Shown: in pieces, positions 9,150-18,110 of the stretch | How positions within the stretch are numbered: the first letter of the stretch is position 1 | How the letters are laid out: each line of letters opens with the position of its first letter | Assembly (NCBI GenBank): GCA_000372185.1 | Contig: AQUA01000001.1 | Span: forward strand, 30,055-94,054 | DNA: 64,000 bases | Direction: 5' to 3' | Source: an actinobacterium SCGC AAA278-O22 | Lineage (GTDB): Bacteria; Actinomycetota; Actinomycetes; Nanopelagicales; Nanopelagicaceae | The notes under the pieces: generated by a model | Database searches by the model: none | Seen by the model: the letters and a program-made list of their open reading frames with translations, nothing else | Told to the model about the DNA's origin: nothing | Made by a program: the position numbers and the translations under genes

Positions 9150-9401
9150 CTACCTCTTAAATAGCTTCTTGGGATTGAGTTTTGCACCATGTTGGCGCAC
9201 TCGAATCAGCATCGCTTCTGCCCATGCAAATTCAAGGGCAAGAACTACAAGCCCCAAGATGAGAAGTGGCATCGTAAAAGGACCAGGAAGAATGATGAGC
9301 AAAAGTCCAGTCACAATCAGTGTGGAACCAATGACGAGTGCAATCGTTTTCCGTAACGCAGCTGGAAGAGATCTCCATGCCTTTGCAATCCTATTCTTCA
9401 A
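9150..9401 (-). CDS. PGPGW-type small membrane protein
   Basis: An 83-residue protein with two hydrophobic helices separated by the ILPGPFTMPLLILGLVVLALEFAWAE signature region (residues about 38-63). This is the pattern of the actinobacterial PGPGW putative transmembrane family. Function unknown. It overlaps the end of the upstream terC gene by 11 bp and is probably co-transcribed from the terC promoter and riboswitch region. Confidence 0.75.
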   Translation of the reverse strand: MKNRIAKAWRSLPAALRKTIALVIGSTLIVTGLLLIILPGPFTMPLLILGLVVLALEFAWAEAMLIRVRQHGAKLNPKKLFKR

Positions 9402-10380
9402 TGCTTGTCCCTCCAGTGATGCGACCGGCGTGAGCCCGCGCAGAAGGATCGGACTTGGTCTTTATCAAACTCGCAATTGTTGAAATCGCCAGAATCGCTC
9501 CAATAACTAAGAGTCCAACATTTGTAGGAATTTTAGGAATTGAATGGAACTGTTCGTGGAAATAAGTAATAACCAGCTTGGCGCCGATGAAAATCAAGAT
9601 AAACGATAGGCCAAGAGAAAGGTAGACAAGTCGGTCGAGTAGGCCCTTCACGAGGAAGTAGAGGGCGCGAAGTCCAAGCAAAGCAAATGCATTTGCGGCA
9701 AATACGAGGAAGGTCTCTGAAGTAACGCCGAATGTTGCAGGAATGGAATCCAGCGCAAATAAGAGATCGGTTGAACCGATTGCAATCATGACCAAGAACA
9801 TGGGAGTTGCATAGCGTTTTCTATCACGGCGAATAAACATCTTGGAACCGTGGAATTCATTGACCATAGTCAGACGCTTTCGAATGCGACGCACGATGAC
9901 GTTGTCGCCAGGTTCAGGATCTTCATCCCAGTGCTTGAAAAGCCCGATACCTGTCCAGATCAGAATTGCTCCGAAGATAACGAAGGTGAATGAAAAGGCA
10001 GCGAGCGCTGCAGCGCCAACCGAGATGAAAATTCCACGAAGAACGAGAGCCAACGCGACTCCAATAAGGAGTACGCGTTGGTGATAGATGCTTGGTACAG
10101 CAAATTGAGCGAGGATGATGACAAAGACAAAGAGGTTATCTACTGAGAGAGATTTCTCTACGAGATAGGCTGCAAAGAATTGGGTTCCCATATCTGAGCC
10201 AAATCGTTGGTAGACCCACACACCAAAAATGACTGCTATACCAATATAAAAAATCGACCAACTTGCAGCTTCTTTAAACTTTACTTCGTGGGGTTTTGAA
10301 CTGACCGTAAACAAATCGATAAGTAATAGAAGTGCAATAAGCCCGATTGTTACGGACCACACTGTGATTGATACGCTCAT
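9391..10380 (-). CDS. TerC family integral membrane protein (putative Mn2+ exporter)
   Basis: A 329-residue membrane protein with about nine helices and TerC hallmarks: the acidic intramembrane motif VEKSLSVDNLFVF (about residue 76) and LLFALDSIPATFGV (about 208). TerC/Alx proteins are linked to Mn2+ export and metal loading of exported enzymes, and are often controlled by yybP-ykoY riboswitches; the leader upstream of this gene appears to contain one. A second TerC paralogue is at 51021-51899. A charged cytosolic loop (HWDEDPEPGDNVIVRRIRKR) sits mid-protein. Metal specificity is inferred from family and leader. Confidence 0.88.
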   Translation of the reverse strand: MSVSITVWSVTIGLIALLLLIDLFTVSSKPHEVKFKEAASWSIFYIGIAVIFGVWVYQRFGSDMGTQFFAAYLVEKSLSVDNLFVFVIILAQFAVPSIYHQRVLLIGVALALVLRGIFISVGAAALAAFSFTFVIFGAILIWTGIGLFKHWDEDPEPGDNVIVRRIRKRLTMVNEFHGSKMFIRRDRKRYATPMFLVMIAIGSTDLLFALDSIPATFGVTSETFLVFAANAFALLGLRALYFLVKGLLDRLVYLSLGLSFILIFIGAKLVITYFHEQFHSIPKIPTNVGLLVIGAILAISTIASLIKTKSDPSARAHAGRITGGTSIEE

Positions 10381-10407
10381 ATATTTCTCTCCCTGACTCG
10401 CGTGGCT

Positions 10408-10512
10408 ATGACGTGGTCAAGGTCTTCCTAACCGAATTTCTCGGCCAGCGCCCCGGGTTTTTACACCGTAATGACGAGGTAGCTGTATCTAGGTACTCCC
10501 CTTAATTGGTGC
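10408..10512 (-). promoter_or_regulatory. probable yybP-ykoY manganese riboswitch upstream of terC
   Basis: Read on the minus strand, the terC leader contains the two conserved halves of the yybP-ykoY class: AAGGGGAGTA (complement of about 10493-10502) and AAGACCTTGACC (complement of 10414-10425), about 70 nt apart with pairable segments between them. The AAGG and CCTT ends can form the closing helix as in known members. The element ends about 30 nt before the terC start, next to a GGGAG ribosome-binding sequence. Position in front of a TerC gene is the classical context. The outer part of P1 is weak by eye, so exact limits are uncertain. Confidence 0.65.
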
Positions 10513-10606
10513 CTATCGTAAACAGTCCTTGATAAAACTGCAATTTATACTCGACCTGAAGAGAAATCTTCGAATGTTATGAAATTCCCTCGGCTACGAT
10601 GACTTG

Positions 10607-11347
10607 ATGTCTCACTTAGTTTTGCTAGAGATGATGGGCGTCGGACTCTTGGTTGGGCTGGCGAAAACCTCAATCGGGGGGCTTGGACTTCTGTGCGCCG
10701 CACTTCTCACACAAATTCTTCCTGCCAAAGAATCCACGGGTGTATTGCTCATCTTATTAATAATTGGCGACCTATTTGCTATTACAGCGTATAGAAAATA
10801 TGTTGATTGGAAATTTCTCAGAACACTATTCATGCCAGTATTTGTAGGCTTAGTTTTTGGTGCGATTTTTCTTTCTCAATCTACTGATGAATCTTTAAAG
10901 AAGTTCATCGGGTGGGTAGTTGTGATATTGGTGATTCTCTATCCATTAAGTCAGTATTGGCAGAAAAAAAATTCAGATCTGAACTCTCGATTTCCCCGGT
11001 TTCTTCGCCTGACTCTCGGGTCGACAGCTGGATTCATGAGCATGGTTGCCAATTCTGGTGGTACACCAATGAGTATCTATTTATTTCTTCGTCGCGAATC
11101 AGTAATGAACTTCTTAGCAAATTCGGCTTGGTTTTTCTTTATTGTTAACTTGATAAAGCTCCCCTTCACTATAGGTCTGGGAATTCTTGAGGTAACTTCA
11201 TTTAAGTTTATTTTGCCTGCAATACCAGCGATAGCTGTAGGAGCACTTATTGGAAAGAAAATCGTTTCACAAATCAATCAGAAAATATTTCAAAATTTGA
11301 CTCTTATTTCAGCAGGTCTCGTAGGAATAAAATTGATACTCTCTTGA
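10607..11347 (+). CDS. TauE/SafE-type (sulfite exporter family) membrane protein
   Basis: A 246-residue protein with about eight hydrophobic segments and the two-fold TauE/SafE pattern: GLLVGLAKTSIGGLGLL near the N-terminus and MVANSGGTPMSIYLFLRR in the second half. Family members move sulfite, sulfoacetate or related organic anions; no sulfur gene is nearby, so the substrate is open. I start at the ATG at 10607, one codon after a possible TTG. It is the first gene rightward of the terC leader and stands alone; the iolA transcript begins 113 bp downstream. Confidence 0.82.
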   Translation: MSHLVLLEMMGVGLLVGLAKTSIGGLGLLCAALLTQILPAKESTGVLLILLIIGDLFAITAYRKYVDWKFLRTLFMPVFVGLVFGAIFLSQSTDESLKKFIGWVVVILVILYPLSQYWQKKNSDLNSRFPRFLRLTLGSTAGFMSMVANSGGTPMSIYLFLRRESVMNFLANSAWFFFIVNLIKLPFTIGLGILEVTSFKFILPAIPAIAVGALIGKKIVSQINQKIFQNLTLISAGLVGIKLILS

Positions 11348-11377
11348 TGAAAGCCCGTGTAAGCCCCTAACTATCGC

Positions 11378-11387
11378 TTACATGTAA
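11378..11387. promoter_or_regulatory. TTACATGTAA palindrome upstream of iolA
   Basis: The iolA leader (11348-11460) contains the perfect palindrome TTACATGTAA, about 75 bp before the start codon. Related TTACA/TGTAA sequences recur at other starts in the catabolic region (18017-18035, 25319-25336, 25367-25382, near 26606 and near 37928). It is a candidate binding site for one of the LacI-family regulators encoded here; the assignment is an inference from recurrence only. Confidence 0.4.
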
Positions 11388-11460
11388 TCTACTTAAACTG
11401 TCCAATGTGAAAATTCCATATTTAGCTCTAGAATCTCTCATCATCTACCAGGGGGAATAA

Positions 11461-12951
11461 ATGAGCAACGTAGTAAATCATTGGATAAATGGTGCAGAAT
11501 TTGTAAGTAAATCGGGTCGAACATCACCAGTTTATGATCCTGCACTTGGCACTGAAACAAAAAGAGTTGCTCTAGCCAATCAAACCGAGATAGATGCGGC
11601 CATCAAGGCGGCAAAAGATGCGTTCCCAGCTTGGAGAGACGCTTCACTAGCCAAGCGTCAACAAGTTGTCTTTGCTTTCAGAGAATTGTTAAATTCCCGC
11701 AAAGGTGAACTTGCAGAAATCATTACGAGTGAACATGGGAAAGTACTCTCTGATGCCCTTGGTGAGATTACACGTGGCCAGGAAGTAGTGGAATTCGCAA
11801 CAGGTATCCCTCACTTGCTCAAAGGATTTTATTCAGAAAATGTTTCAACTGGTGTAGATGTCTACTCAACACGTCAACCACTTGGTGTTGTAGGAATCAT
11901 TAGTCCATTTAACTTCCCAGCGATGGTACCTATGTGGTTCTTCCCCATTGCAATTGCGGCAGGAAATACTGTAGTAATAAAGCCTTCTGAGAAAGATCCT
12001 TCAGCGTCAATATGGATTGCAAAGCTTTGGAAAGAAGCCGGCCTACCTGATGGTGTTTTTAATGTACTTAATGGTGATAAAGAATCCGTAGATGGTTTAC
12101 TCAATAGCCCAGATGTTGAGTCAATCTCATTCGTTGGTTCTACTCCGATTGCACAATATATTTATGAGGGAGCCTCTCGAACAGGCAAACGTGTCCAAGC
12201 TCTTGGTGGCGCTAAAAATCATATGTTGGTTTTACCTGATGCAGATCTTGAGTTAGTTGCTGACTCTGCGATTAATGCTGGATTTGGTAGCGCTGGCGAA
12301 CGTTGTATGGCAATTTCTGTAGTTGTAGCAGTTGAACCGGTAGCTGATCAATTGATTTCCAAAATAGTAGATCGCATGAGCAAGCTACGCACCGGCGATG
12401 GTCGTCGTGGCTGTGATATGGGTCCACTTGTCACTAAAGAACATCGTGACAAAGTTGCGTCATATATTGAAGTTGCTGAAAAAGATGGTGCGACGGTAGT
12501 TGTCGATGGTCGAAACCCGAAAGTTGATGGCGAACCTAATGGCTTCTGGCTGGGACCAACACTTATCGACAAAGTTCCAACAACTTCTAAGGTCTACACA
12601 GAAGAAATTTTTGGTCCAGTACTCTCGATTGTTCGCGTCAAGAGCTACGACGAAGGTGTTTCTCTGATTAATAGTGGTGCATTTGGAAATGGAACAGCAA
12701 TCTTTACCAATGATGGTGGTGCTGCTCGTAGATTCCAAAATGAGATTCAGGTAGGAATGGTTGGGATTAACGTTCCAATCCCTGTGCCTGTTGCATACTA
12801 CTCATTTGGAGGCTGGAAGCAATCACTCTTCGGTGACACAAAAGCTCACGGTGTTGAAGGTGTTCACTTCTTCACCCGCGGCAAAGCAATTACTTCGCGT
12901 TGGCTTGATCCAAGCCACGGTGGAATTAACCTCGGTTTCCCACAGAACTAA
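11461..12951 (+). CDS. iolA: CoA-acylating (methyl)malonate-semialdehyde dehydrogenase
   Basis: Converts malonate semialdehyde from inositol breakdown (or methylmalonate semialdehyde from valine) with NAD and CoA to acetyl-CoA (propionyl-CoA) and CO2. The 496-residue product has ISPFNFPAMVPMWF with the catalytic Asn (about 151), the MMSDH signature GFGSAGERCMA with nucleophilic Cys282, and ALGGAKNH where ordinary ALDHs have their general-base Glu; this replacement is diagnostic of the CoA-dependent group. A GGGGG run (purine-rich, AGGGGGAATAA) directly precedes the ATG as ribosome-binding site. First gene of a five-gene rightward operon with iolB, two TIM-barrel proteins and a Gfo/Idh/MocA dehydrogenase. 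Confidence 0.93.
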   Translation: MSNVVNHWINGAEFVSKSGRTSPVYDPALGTETKRVALANQTEIDAAIKAAKDAFPAWRDASLAKRQQVVFAFRELLNSRKGELAEIITSEHGKVLSDALGEITRGQEVVEFATGIPHLLKGFYSENVSTGVDVYSTRQPLGVVGIISPFNFPAMVPMWFFPIAIAAGNTVVIKPSEKDPSASIWIAKLWKEAGLPDGVFNVLNGDKESVDGLLNSPDVESISFVGSTPIAQYIYEGASRTGKRVQALGGAKNHMLVLPDADLELVADSAINAGFGSAGERCMAISVVVAVEPVADQLISKIVDRMSKLRTGDGRRGCDMGPLVTKEHRDKVASYIEVAEKDGATVVVDGRNPKVDGEPNGFWLGPTLIDKVPTTSKVYTEEIFGPVLSIVRVKSYDEGVSLINSGAFGNGTAIFTNDGGAARRFQNEIQVGMVGINVPIPVPVAYYSFGGWKQSLFGDTKAHGVEGVHFFTRGKAITSRWLDPSHGGINLGFPQN

Positions 12952-12959
12952 TTACTTCC

Positions 12960-13874
12960 ATGTCCTCTCCTAACAAGTGGTACTTCCGTAAAGGTGAGTT
13001 GAAATCTGCTGTTTGGGAAGTCCATGTGGACGCAAATAATCCGCCGGCAAAACCTTGGGCCTCAACGGGCATTCGCGTGGGAAAACTCTCTTCAGGCGTA
13101 TTCCTTGAATTACCGGCTGACAACAATGAGAGACTTATTTTTCCTCTTGAAGGTGAAAAAATATCAGTTCAATATCTTCTATCCAATTCAGATGAAATTC
13201 ACACCCAAGTTCTAAGAGGTCGTAAGTCAGTCTTTCATGGTCCTTCTGATCTGCTATACCTTCCGATTAATACTCGAGCTTCCGTTTCGGGTCTCGGTCG
13301 TGTTCTTGTTAGTGAGTCACCTGCGAAAAACTCTAAGCCAGTGAAATACATGCCAAAGGAAGATGTTCCTGTTGAGCTTCGAGGGGCTGGTCGTGAAACG
13401 AGACAGGTACATAACTTTGGATTGCCAGATGTTCTTGATGCGGATCGAATGATTGCAGTAGAAGTTATCGTTCCGGCAGGTAACTGGTCAGGTTCACCGG
13501 CTCATAAGCACGATACATATGTGCCGGGAAAAGAATCAAATCTGGAAGAAATATATTATTTTGAATCAGCGGTGTCACGAGGTTTAGAGACTCCAGTCTC
13601 CTCCAATCCATTTGGTATTTTCAGAGGTATTTCAGCTGATAATCGGCCGTACGATATAAATGAAGAAATACATTCTGGAGATGTCGTATTAGTGCCATAT
13701 GGATGGCACGGCCCAGCAGCAGCAGGACCTGGATATGACTTGTACTTCTTTAATGTAATGGCTGGCCCTGACCCAGATCGTGAATGGAATCTCACTGACC
13801 ACCCAGATCAAGCTTGGATCCGCAAATCGTGGGAAACGCAAAAAACGGACTCTCGACTACCTTACAAAGCATAA
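12960..13874 (+). CDS. iolB: 5-deoxy-glucuronate isomerase
   Basis: Cupin-fold isomerase of inositol catabolism: 5-deoxy-D-glucuronate to 2-deoxy-5-keto-D-gluconate. The 304-residue protein has two cupin halves; the C-terminal half carries the metal-site pattern SPAHKHDTY...LEEIYYFE (about residues 180-200) and later VLVPYGWHGPAAAGPGYDLYFFNVMAGP, both characteristic of IolB. It is slightly longer than Bacillus IolB (about 270), as usual in actinobacteria. It follows iolA by 8 bp and precedes the next gene by 12 bp with an AAAGGAG ribosome-binding site between them. Confidence 0.92.
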   Translation: MSSPNKWYFRKGELKSAVWEVHVDANNPPAKPWASTGIRVGKLSSGVFLELPADNNERLIFPLEGEKISVQYLLSNSDEIHTQVLRGRKSVFHGPSDLLYLPINTRASVSGLGRVLVSESPAKNSKPVKYMPKEDVPVELRGAGRETRQVHNFGLPDVLDADRMIAVEVIVPAGNWSGSPAHKHDTYVPGKESNLEEIYYFESAVSRGLETPVSSNPFGIFRGISADNRPYDINEEIHSGDVVLVPYGWHGPAAAGPGYDLYFFNVMAGPDPDREWNLTDHPDQAWIRKSWETQKTDSRLPYKA

Positions 13875-13886
13875 AAGGAGCAAAGA

Positions 13887-14801
13887 ATGACTCAGCAAAT
13901 TCGCGTAGGAACTGCACCAGATTCGTGGGGCGTTTGGTTTCCAAGCGAGCCGACACAAGTTCCATGGGATCGCTTCCTTGATGAAGTTGAGGCTTCCGGA
14001 TATCACTGGATTGAATTAGGACCATTTGGATATCTTCCTACAGATCCAAAAAGGCTTGAAGATGAACTGGGTAAGAGAAATCTCAAACTTACGGCAGGAA
14101 CTGTCTTTACAGGATTTCACAAACTGGATGAGAGTCAATGGCAACGAGCTTGGGATCAAGCACTAGCTGTTGCAAATCTTGTTTCTAAACTTGATGTTAA
14201 GCATCTAGTAGTGATCCCAGATTTGTGGCGAGATCCACAAACTGGTGACGCACAGGAATCTCGAACATTATCTAATGAACAATGGAAGAGACTTGCCGCT
14301 GGGCATGACAAACTCGGGAAAGCACTACTGGAAGAATTTGATATTCGCCAGCAATTCCACTCTCACGCAGATAGTCATATTGGAACTTATCAAGAAGTAG
14401 AGAGATTTTTAGAAGAAACGAATAAGGATTACACCAATCTATGTCTCGATACTGGTCATTTTGCCTATTACCTTGGTGATAACGTCAAGTTGATGAACGC
14501 CTACCCTGAGCGGATTGGATACCTACATCTTAAGCAAGTGCATCCAGATATTTTGGCTAATGCACTTAAGAATGACCTTCCATTCGTTGAGGCTGTAGCT
14601 CAAGGTGTTATGACTGAACCCGGCTTCGAAGGTGTTCCAAAATTTGCACCTATTATCGAAAAAGCACTAGAAATCAATCCTGAGATTTTCGCAATTATTG
14701 AGCAGGATATGTATGGCTGCTCGATGGATATGCCATTCCCAATTGCACAACGTACCCGTGAACATATTTTGGCAACTACCCGAGCTGCCCGAGTCAAGTA
14801 A
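13887..14801 (+). CDS. IolE-like sugar phosphate isomerase/epimerase (TIM barrel)
   Basis: A 304-residue xylose-isomerase-like TIM barrel related to inosose dehydratase. It opens with VGTAPDSWGVWFP, matching the IolE GxxPxSWG motif, and has HSHADSHIGT, LCLDTGHFAYYLGD, GYLHLKQVHPD and FAIIEQDMYG, which supply the His/Asp/Glu metal ligands typical of the fold. A clearer IolE is encoded at 27692-28579; this copy may act on another stereoisomer (for example scyllo- or chiro-inosose) or downstream ketosugars. AAAGGAGCAAAG precedes the ATG. Third gene of the iolA operon. Confidence 0.82.
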   Translation: MTQQIRVGTAPDSWGVWFPSEPTQVPWDRFLDEVEASGYHWIELGPFGYLPTDPKRLEDELGKRNLKLTAGTVFTGFHKLDESQWQRAWDQALAVANLVSKLDVKHLVVIPDLWRDPQTGDAQESRTLSNEQWKRLAAGHDKLGKALLEEFDIRQQFHSHADSHIGTYQEVERFLEETNKDYTNLCLDTGHFAYYLGDNVKLMNAYPERIGYLHLKQVHPDILANALKNDLPFVEAVAQGVMTEPGFEGVPKFAPIIEKALEINPEIFAIIEQDMYGCSMDMPFPIAQRTREHILATTRAARVK

Positions 14802-14834
14802 TTCTGCTAAAAAGACTATCGACTGGAGAAAAAG

Positions 14835-15704
14835 ATGAAAATCGCATTAGACCCAACACCTTTCCACCACACTCATAAGCTTTTGGAATTTCCTGCTGTA
14901 GCTGCAGAATTAGGGTTCAAATACCTTCAGATGACTCCACATCCTGATTTCATTCCATTTTTTAATCATCCGAAAGCGGATGACAGCCTGGTCAAAAAAA
15001 TGAAGCAAGCATGTAAGGACTCAGGGGTGGAAATTGCATCCGTGCTTCCCGTATTGCGATGGTCTGGTCCTGATGAAGATGCGAGAGAAGCGGCTATCCG
15101 TTACTGGAAGCGCGCAATTCAAATTACCGTAGATCTAGGTGTGAAAACTATGAATACCGAATTCTCGGGTCGGCCCGAAAGAGCGGAAGAATCAGAACGT
15201 GCCTTCTATAGATCAATGGAAGAGTTGTTGCCCATCATTGAACGCGAAGGTCTAGATGTATTAATTGACCCACATCCAGATGATTTTGTGGAAGATGGGT
15301 TACAAGCAATTCGTACTATCCGCGGAGTAAACTCTAAAAATATTGGACTAGTTTATGTCGCGTCTCACACCTTCCACATGAATCAACCTCCATTGACGAT
15401 CATGCGTGAGGCGGGTGAAATGCTCCGATTGGTGCATGTATCTGACACAATGGACCATAAACGTTCACATGGGCTTCGCTACATTACGAACCCTCCCGGA
15501 AACTCTGTGAGAGTACATCAGCATCTTAAAATTGGGGATGGCGATGTGAATTGGCCAGAATTCTTTGGCGGCCTCAAAGAGATAGGGTTCCTAGATAATC
15601 CAAATAGCGTGATGTGTTCATCCATCTTTGCTGAAAATGAAAAAAATAAAGAAACTGCAAAATACCAACTCGCAAAAATTCAAGAAATGATTGAGGTCAA
15701 TTAG
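14835..15704 (+). CDS. iolH: IolH-like TIM-barrel protein
   Basis: A 289-residue protein of the xylose-isomerase-like TIM-barrel superfamily, the length and motif order of Bacillus IolH: KYLQMTPHPDFIPFFNHPKA, VLRWSGPDEDAREAA, TMNTEFSGRPERAEESE, FYRSMEELLPIIEREGL and RYITNPPGNSVRVHQHLKIGDGDV. IolH is conserved in iol clusters but its reaction is not established; isomerase or epimerase roles are assumed. A GGAGAAAAAG ribosome-binding site precedes the ATG. It ends 2 bp before the Gfo/Idh/MocA gene. Confidence 0.85.
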   Translation: MKIALDPTPFHHTHKLLEFPAVAAELGFKYLQMTPHPDFIPFFNHPKADDSLVKKMKQACKDSGVEIASVLPVLRWSGPDEDAREAAIRYWKRAIQITVDLGVKTMNTEFSGRPERAEESERAFYRSMEELLPIIEREGLDVLIDPHPDDFVEDGLQAIRTIRGVNSKNIGLVYVASHTFHMNQPPLTIMREAGEMLRLVHVSDTMDHKRSHGLRYITNPPGNSVRVHQHLKIGDGDVNWPEFFGGLKEIGFLDNPNSVMCSSIFAENEKNKETAKYQLAKIQEMIEVN

Positions 15705-15706
15705 TT

Positions 15707-16882
15707 ATGTCAAAGATTGGAGTAGCAGTAATTGGGGCTGGAATGGTTGGGAGGGCCCATGCTGCTGGATTTCGTGCCGCAAGCACAGTATACGGTCCCG
15801 GTTTACCAGAAATTGATTTGGTCACAATCGCAGACCTCAATGCTGAGTTTGCGCAAGATTCTGCGAGACGATTTGGTTATCGCAACTCTGAAACTGATTG
15901 GAGGACAATACTTTCCGATTCCAGCATTCAAGTGGTGAGTGTTGCTGTTGCCAACTCGCTACATCGGGAAATATCAGAAGCACTTCTGAAAGCAGGAAAA
16001 CATGTTCTTTGTGAAAAACCATTAGCTCCATCAACTGCGGATGCCCGAGCGATGGTTGAGACCGCTAAAAAGGCAAAAGATTTGCATGCAGGGACTGGAT
16101 TCACTTTCCGAAGATCCCCTGCGATAGGCGCAATCAAAAACGAATTAGAAAATGGCAACCTTGGGAAACCGTACTTTTTTAACGGTCATTATTGGTGTGA
16201 TTATGCGGCTGATTCGTCTCGGCCAATGTCATGGAGGTATAAAGGCGGTCCTGGTTCTGGCGCGCTAGCTGACATTGGCTCACACGTTGTAGATCTAGCG
16301 GAATTTATGTTTGGGGAGATTGAATCAGTCTCTGGTGCTGTATTAACCACTTTTACTCAAAGGCGGGCTCTACCATCTGGTACTGCTATGGGTCATGCAG
16401 CGACTTCTCTCTCAGATGTTTACGAAGATGTTGAAAACGAAGATCTTGTTACCTTTATTGCAAAATTTAAAAGTGGTGCAACCGGAACTTTTAGTTCCTC
16501 ACGAGTGGCCCACGGTCTAGCAAATGGACTTGGATTTGAAATTCACACGGAAAAAGGTGCTGCAACTTTTGATCTAGGTCGCATGGGAGAATTCGGATAC
16601 TTCGATAGTACGACACCACATCAAACTTCGGGATATCGTCAAGCATTTATTGGGCCGGATCACCCATATATAGCTGGAGGTATGGCGATGGATTTCCCAA
16701 CCGTTAATTACGGTCAAAATGACCTGTTTGTCTGGCAAGCACGAGCTTTTCTAGAGCAAGTTGCTGGATTAAGCAGACTACCTAAAGTAGCTACCTTTGA
16801 AGAAGGTCTTCGTAATTTAATAATCTTGGATTCAATTGTTGAATCGGCGCTCCACAATGGAATTGAAGTTAAAATCAAGTAG
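15707..16882 (+). CDS. Gfo/Idh/MocA family NAD(P)-dependent oxidoreductase
   Basis: A 391-residue dehydrogenase, long for the family. Rossmann motif VIGAGMVGRAHAAGF at the N-terminus, CEKPLAPS (Lys of the EKP motif, about residue 103) and a C-terminal substrate domain with WRYKGGPGSGALADIGSHVVDLAEFMFG, where the GSH and Asp residues belong to the active site. It is closest in layout to the homologue at 29509-30714. Expected to oxidise a ring or sugar hydroxyl. Last gene of the iolA operon, overlapping the convergent LacI gene by 8 bp. Confidence 0.86.
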   Translation: MSKIGVAVIGAGMVGRAHAAGFRAASTVYGPGLPEIDLVTIADLNAEFAQDSARRFGYRNSETDWRTILSDSSIQVVSVAVANSLHREISEALLKAGKHVLCEKPLAPSTADARAMVETAKKAKDLHAGTGFTFRRSPAIGAIKNELENGNLGKPYFFNGHYWCDYAADSSRPMSWRYKGGPGSGALADIGSHVVDLAEFMFGEIESVSGAVLTTFTQRRALPSGTAMGHAATSLSDVYEDVENEDLVTFIAKFKSGATGTFSSSRVAHGLANGLGFEIHTEKGAATFDLGRMGEFGYFDSTTPHQTSGYRQAFIGPDHPYIAGGMAMDFPTVNYGQNDLFVWQARAFLEQVAGLSRLPKVATFEEGLRNLIILDSIVESALHNGIEVKIK

Positions 16883-17885
16883 ATCTACGAATAATCAACT
16901 CCAGTGGTAAAAATATTTCACGTGGTTCCGACATAAGTGGATCTTTAATAAGTTTGTTCACAAGCAACGCCGCTTCTTTCCCTGAACCGTGAAGTTGTTG
17001 TTTTACAGTGGTAAGCCCCATGTAATCAGCGATATCGATATCATCAAAGCCCACTACACCCAAATCTCCTGGTACCTTGATTCCCAATTCCTCGGCGGCT
17101 CTCAGGACTCCAAGTGCGTTAATGTCTACTCCACAAAATAAAGCATCTGGCCGGTTTGAACTCTTGAGTAACTCAGTTGCCTTAATTCTCGAGTCTTCAA
17201 TACTGTAATCGGGAGTAATAATTAATTCAGGATTTACCTTTCTCCCATTTTCAAGAAGTGTATTGATATATCCCTGTTCTCTTTCTTTAGAAGGATTTGA
17301 AGAATAACTAGGAAGAGGATTAAAGCCGACATATCCAATATTTTTATAGCCTCTGTCAATCAGATGCTGGACTCCTAGTCGCGCACCCTCAGAATTATCT
17401 ACTTTGAAAGATGTGAAACGGGTGTCTGAAGTCTCAATAAGTGTAGTTGGAAATTTAGTGGAAGAAATGCGAGTCAAATCTTGTCCATTTACTGGAAGCG
17501 ACATGATAATCAAACCGTCATATCTACCAGAAGATGCTAAAGAATCGAGAAATTTATTGTTCTGCGGATTTAAAATCTTTTGAGCATCGATCTGAAAAAT
17601 AATTAACTCAGATTGTAACTCGTCAAGAGCAGAGGAAATTCCCTGCAGCCTTTGCGTAAAACCAGGATAGGTATTAAGTGGAGCAACTACTGCAATTCGA
17701 TCATTATGATGTCTCGCTCGTGCCGCCGCTTCAAGATCTGGTGTGTATGACAATTTGTGAACAGCTTCCATGACTCGCGAACGTGTCGCTTCAGAAACTC
17801 GGTGAGGCTTATTTAATGTTCGACTCACAGTGGCAATTGACACTCCTGCCAAGGCAGCTACTTCATAAATCGAGGATTTGGGCAC
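16875..17885 (-). CDS. LacI-family transcriptional regulator
   Basis: A 336-residue regulator: N-terminal helix-turn-helix SIYEVAALAGVSIATVSRTLNKPHRVSEATRSRV with the hinge LSYTPDLEAAARA, followed by a periplasmic-binding-like sensor domain ending LPLELIIRRST. It is transcribed away from the divergent TIM-barrel/transaldolase operon at 18111, so it likely controls that operon and itself through the intervening 225 bp, which contains a TTACATTTGTTTACAA operator candidate shared with the ABC importer promoter. Ligand unknown; a cyclitol or ketoinositol is a reasonable guess. Confidence 0.88.
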   Translation of the reverse strand: MPKSSIYEVAALAGVSIATVSRTLNKPHRVSEATRSRVMEAVHKLSYTPDLEAAARARHHNDRIAVVAPLNTYPGFTQRLQGISSALDELQSELIIFQIDAQKILNPQNNKFLDSLASSGRYDGLIIMSLPVNGQDLTRISSTKFPTTLIETSDTRFTSFKVDNSEGARLGVQHLIDRGYKNIGYVGFNPLPSYSSNPSKEREQGYINTLLENGRKVNPELIITPDYSIEDSRIKATELLKSSNRPDALFCGVDINALGVLRAAEELGIKVPGDLGVVGFDDIDIADYMGLTTVKQQLHGSGKEAALLVNKLIKDPLMSEPREIFLPLELIIRRST

Positions 17886-18016
17886 ACACCTATCATCGGC
17901 CTAATCTCAAGGTGAGTCAAAAATGGGCTTTTTGGAGCGCGAATCGGGCCGAACTATTGAATGTAAGCCATTGAAATTCATGAATTTTTATACGGTTGGA
18001 AAGCGACATCGTGCTG

Positions 18017-18035
18017 TTTACATTTGTTTACAAAA
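18017..18035. promoter_or_regulatory. operator candidate shared with the ABC importer promoter
   Basis: The 225 bp gap between lacI (17885) and the TIM-barrel gene (18111) contains TTACATTTGTTTACAA at 18018-18033. Its exact reverse complement, TTGTAAACAAATGTAA, occurs at 25367-25382 upstream of the substrate-binding protein gene. An identical 16-mer in two divergent promoter regions of one cluster suggests a common regulator, most simply the LacI protein encoded next to this copy. Confidence 0.55.
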
Positions 18036-18110
18036 GACTTTCATACTTAACACTTTCATTTTTTTTAACTAGAGTTAGAGTCCTACATTGTACAGAAAGT
18101 TGGAATTGTA

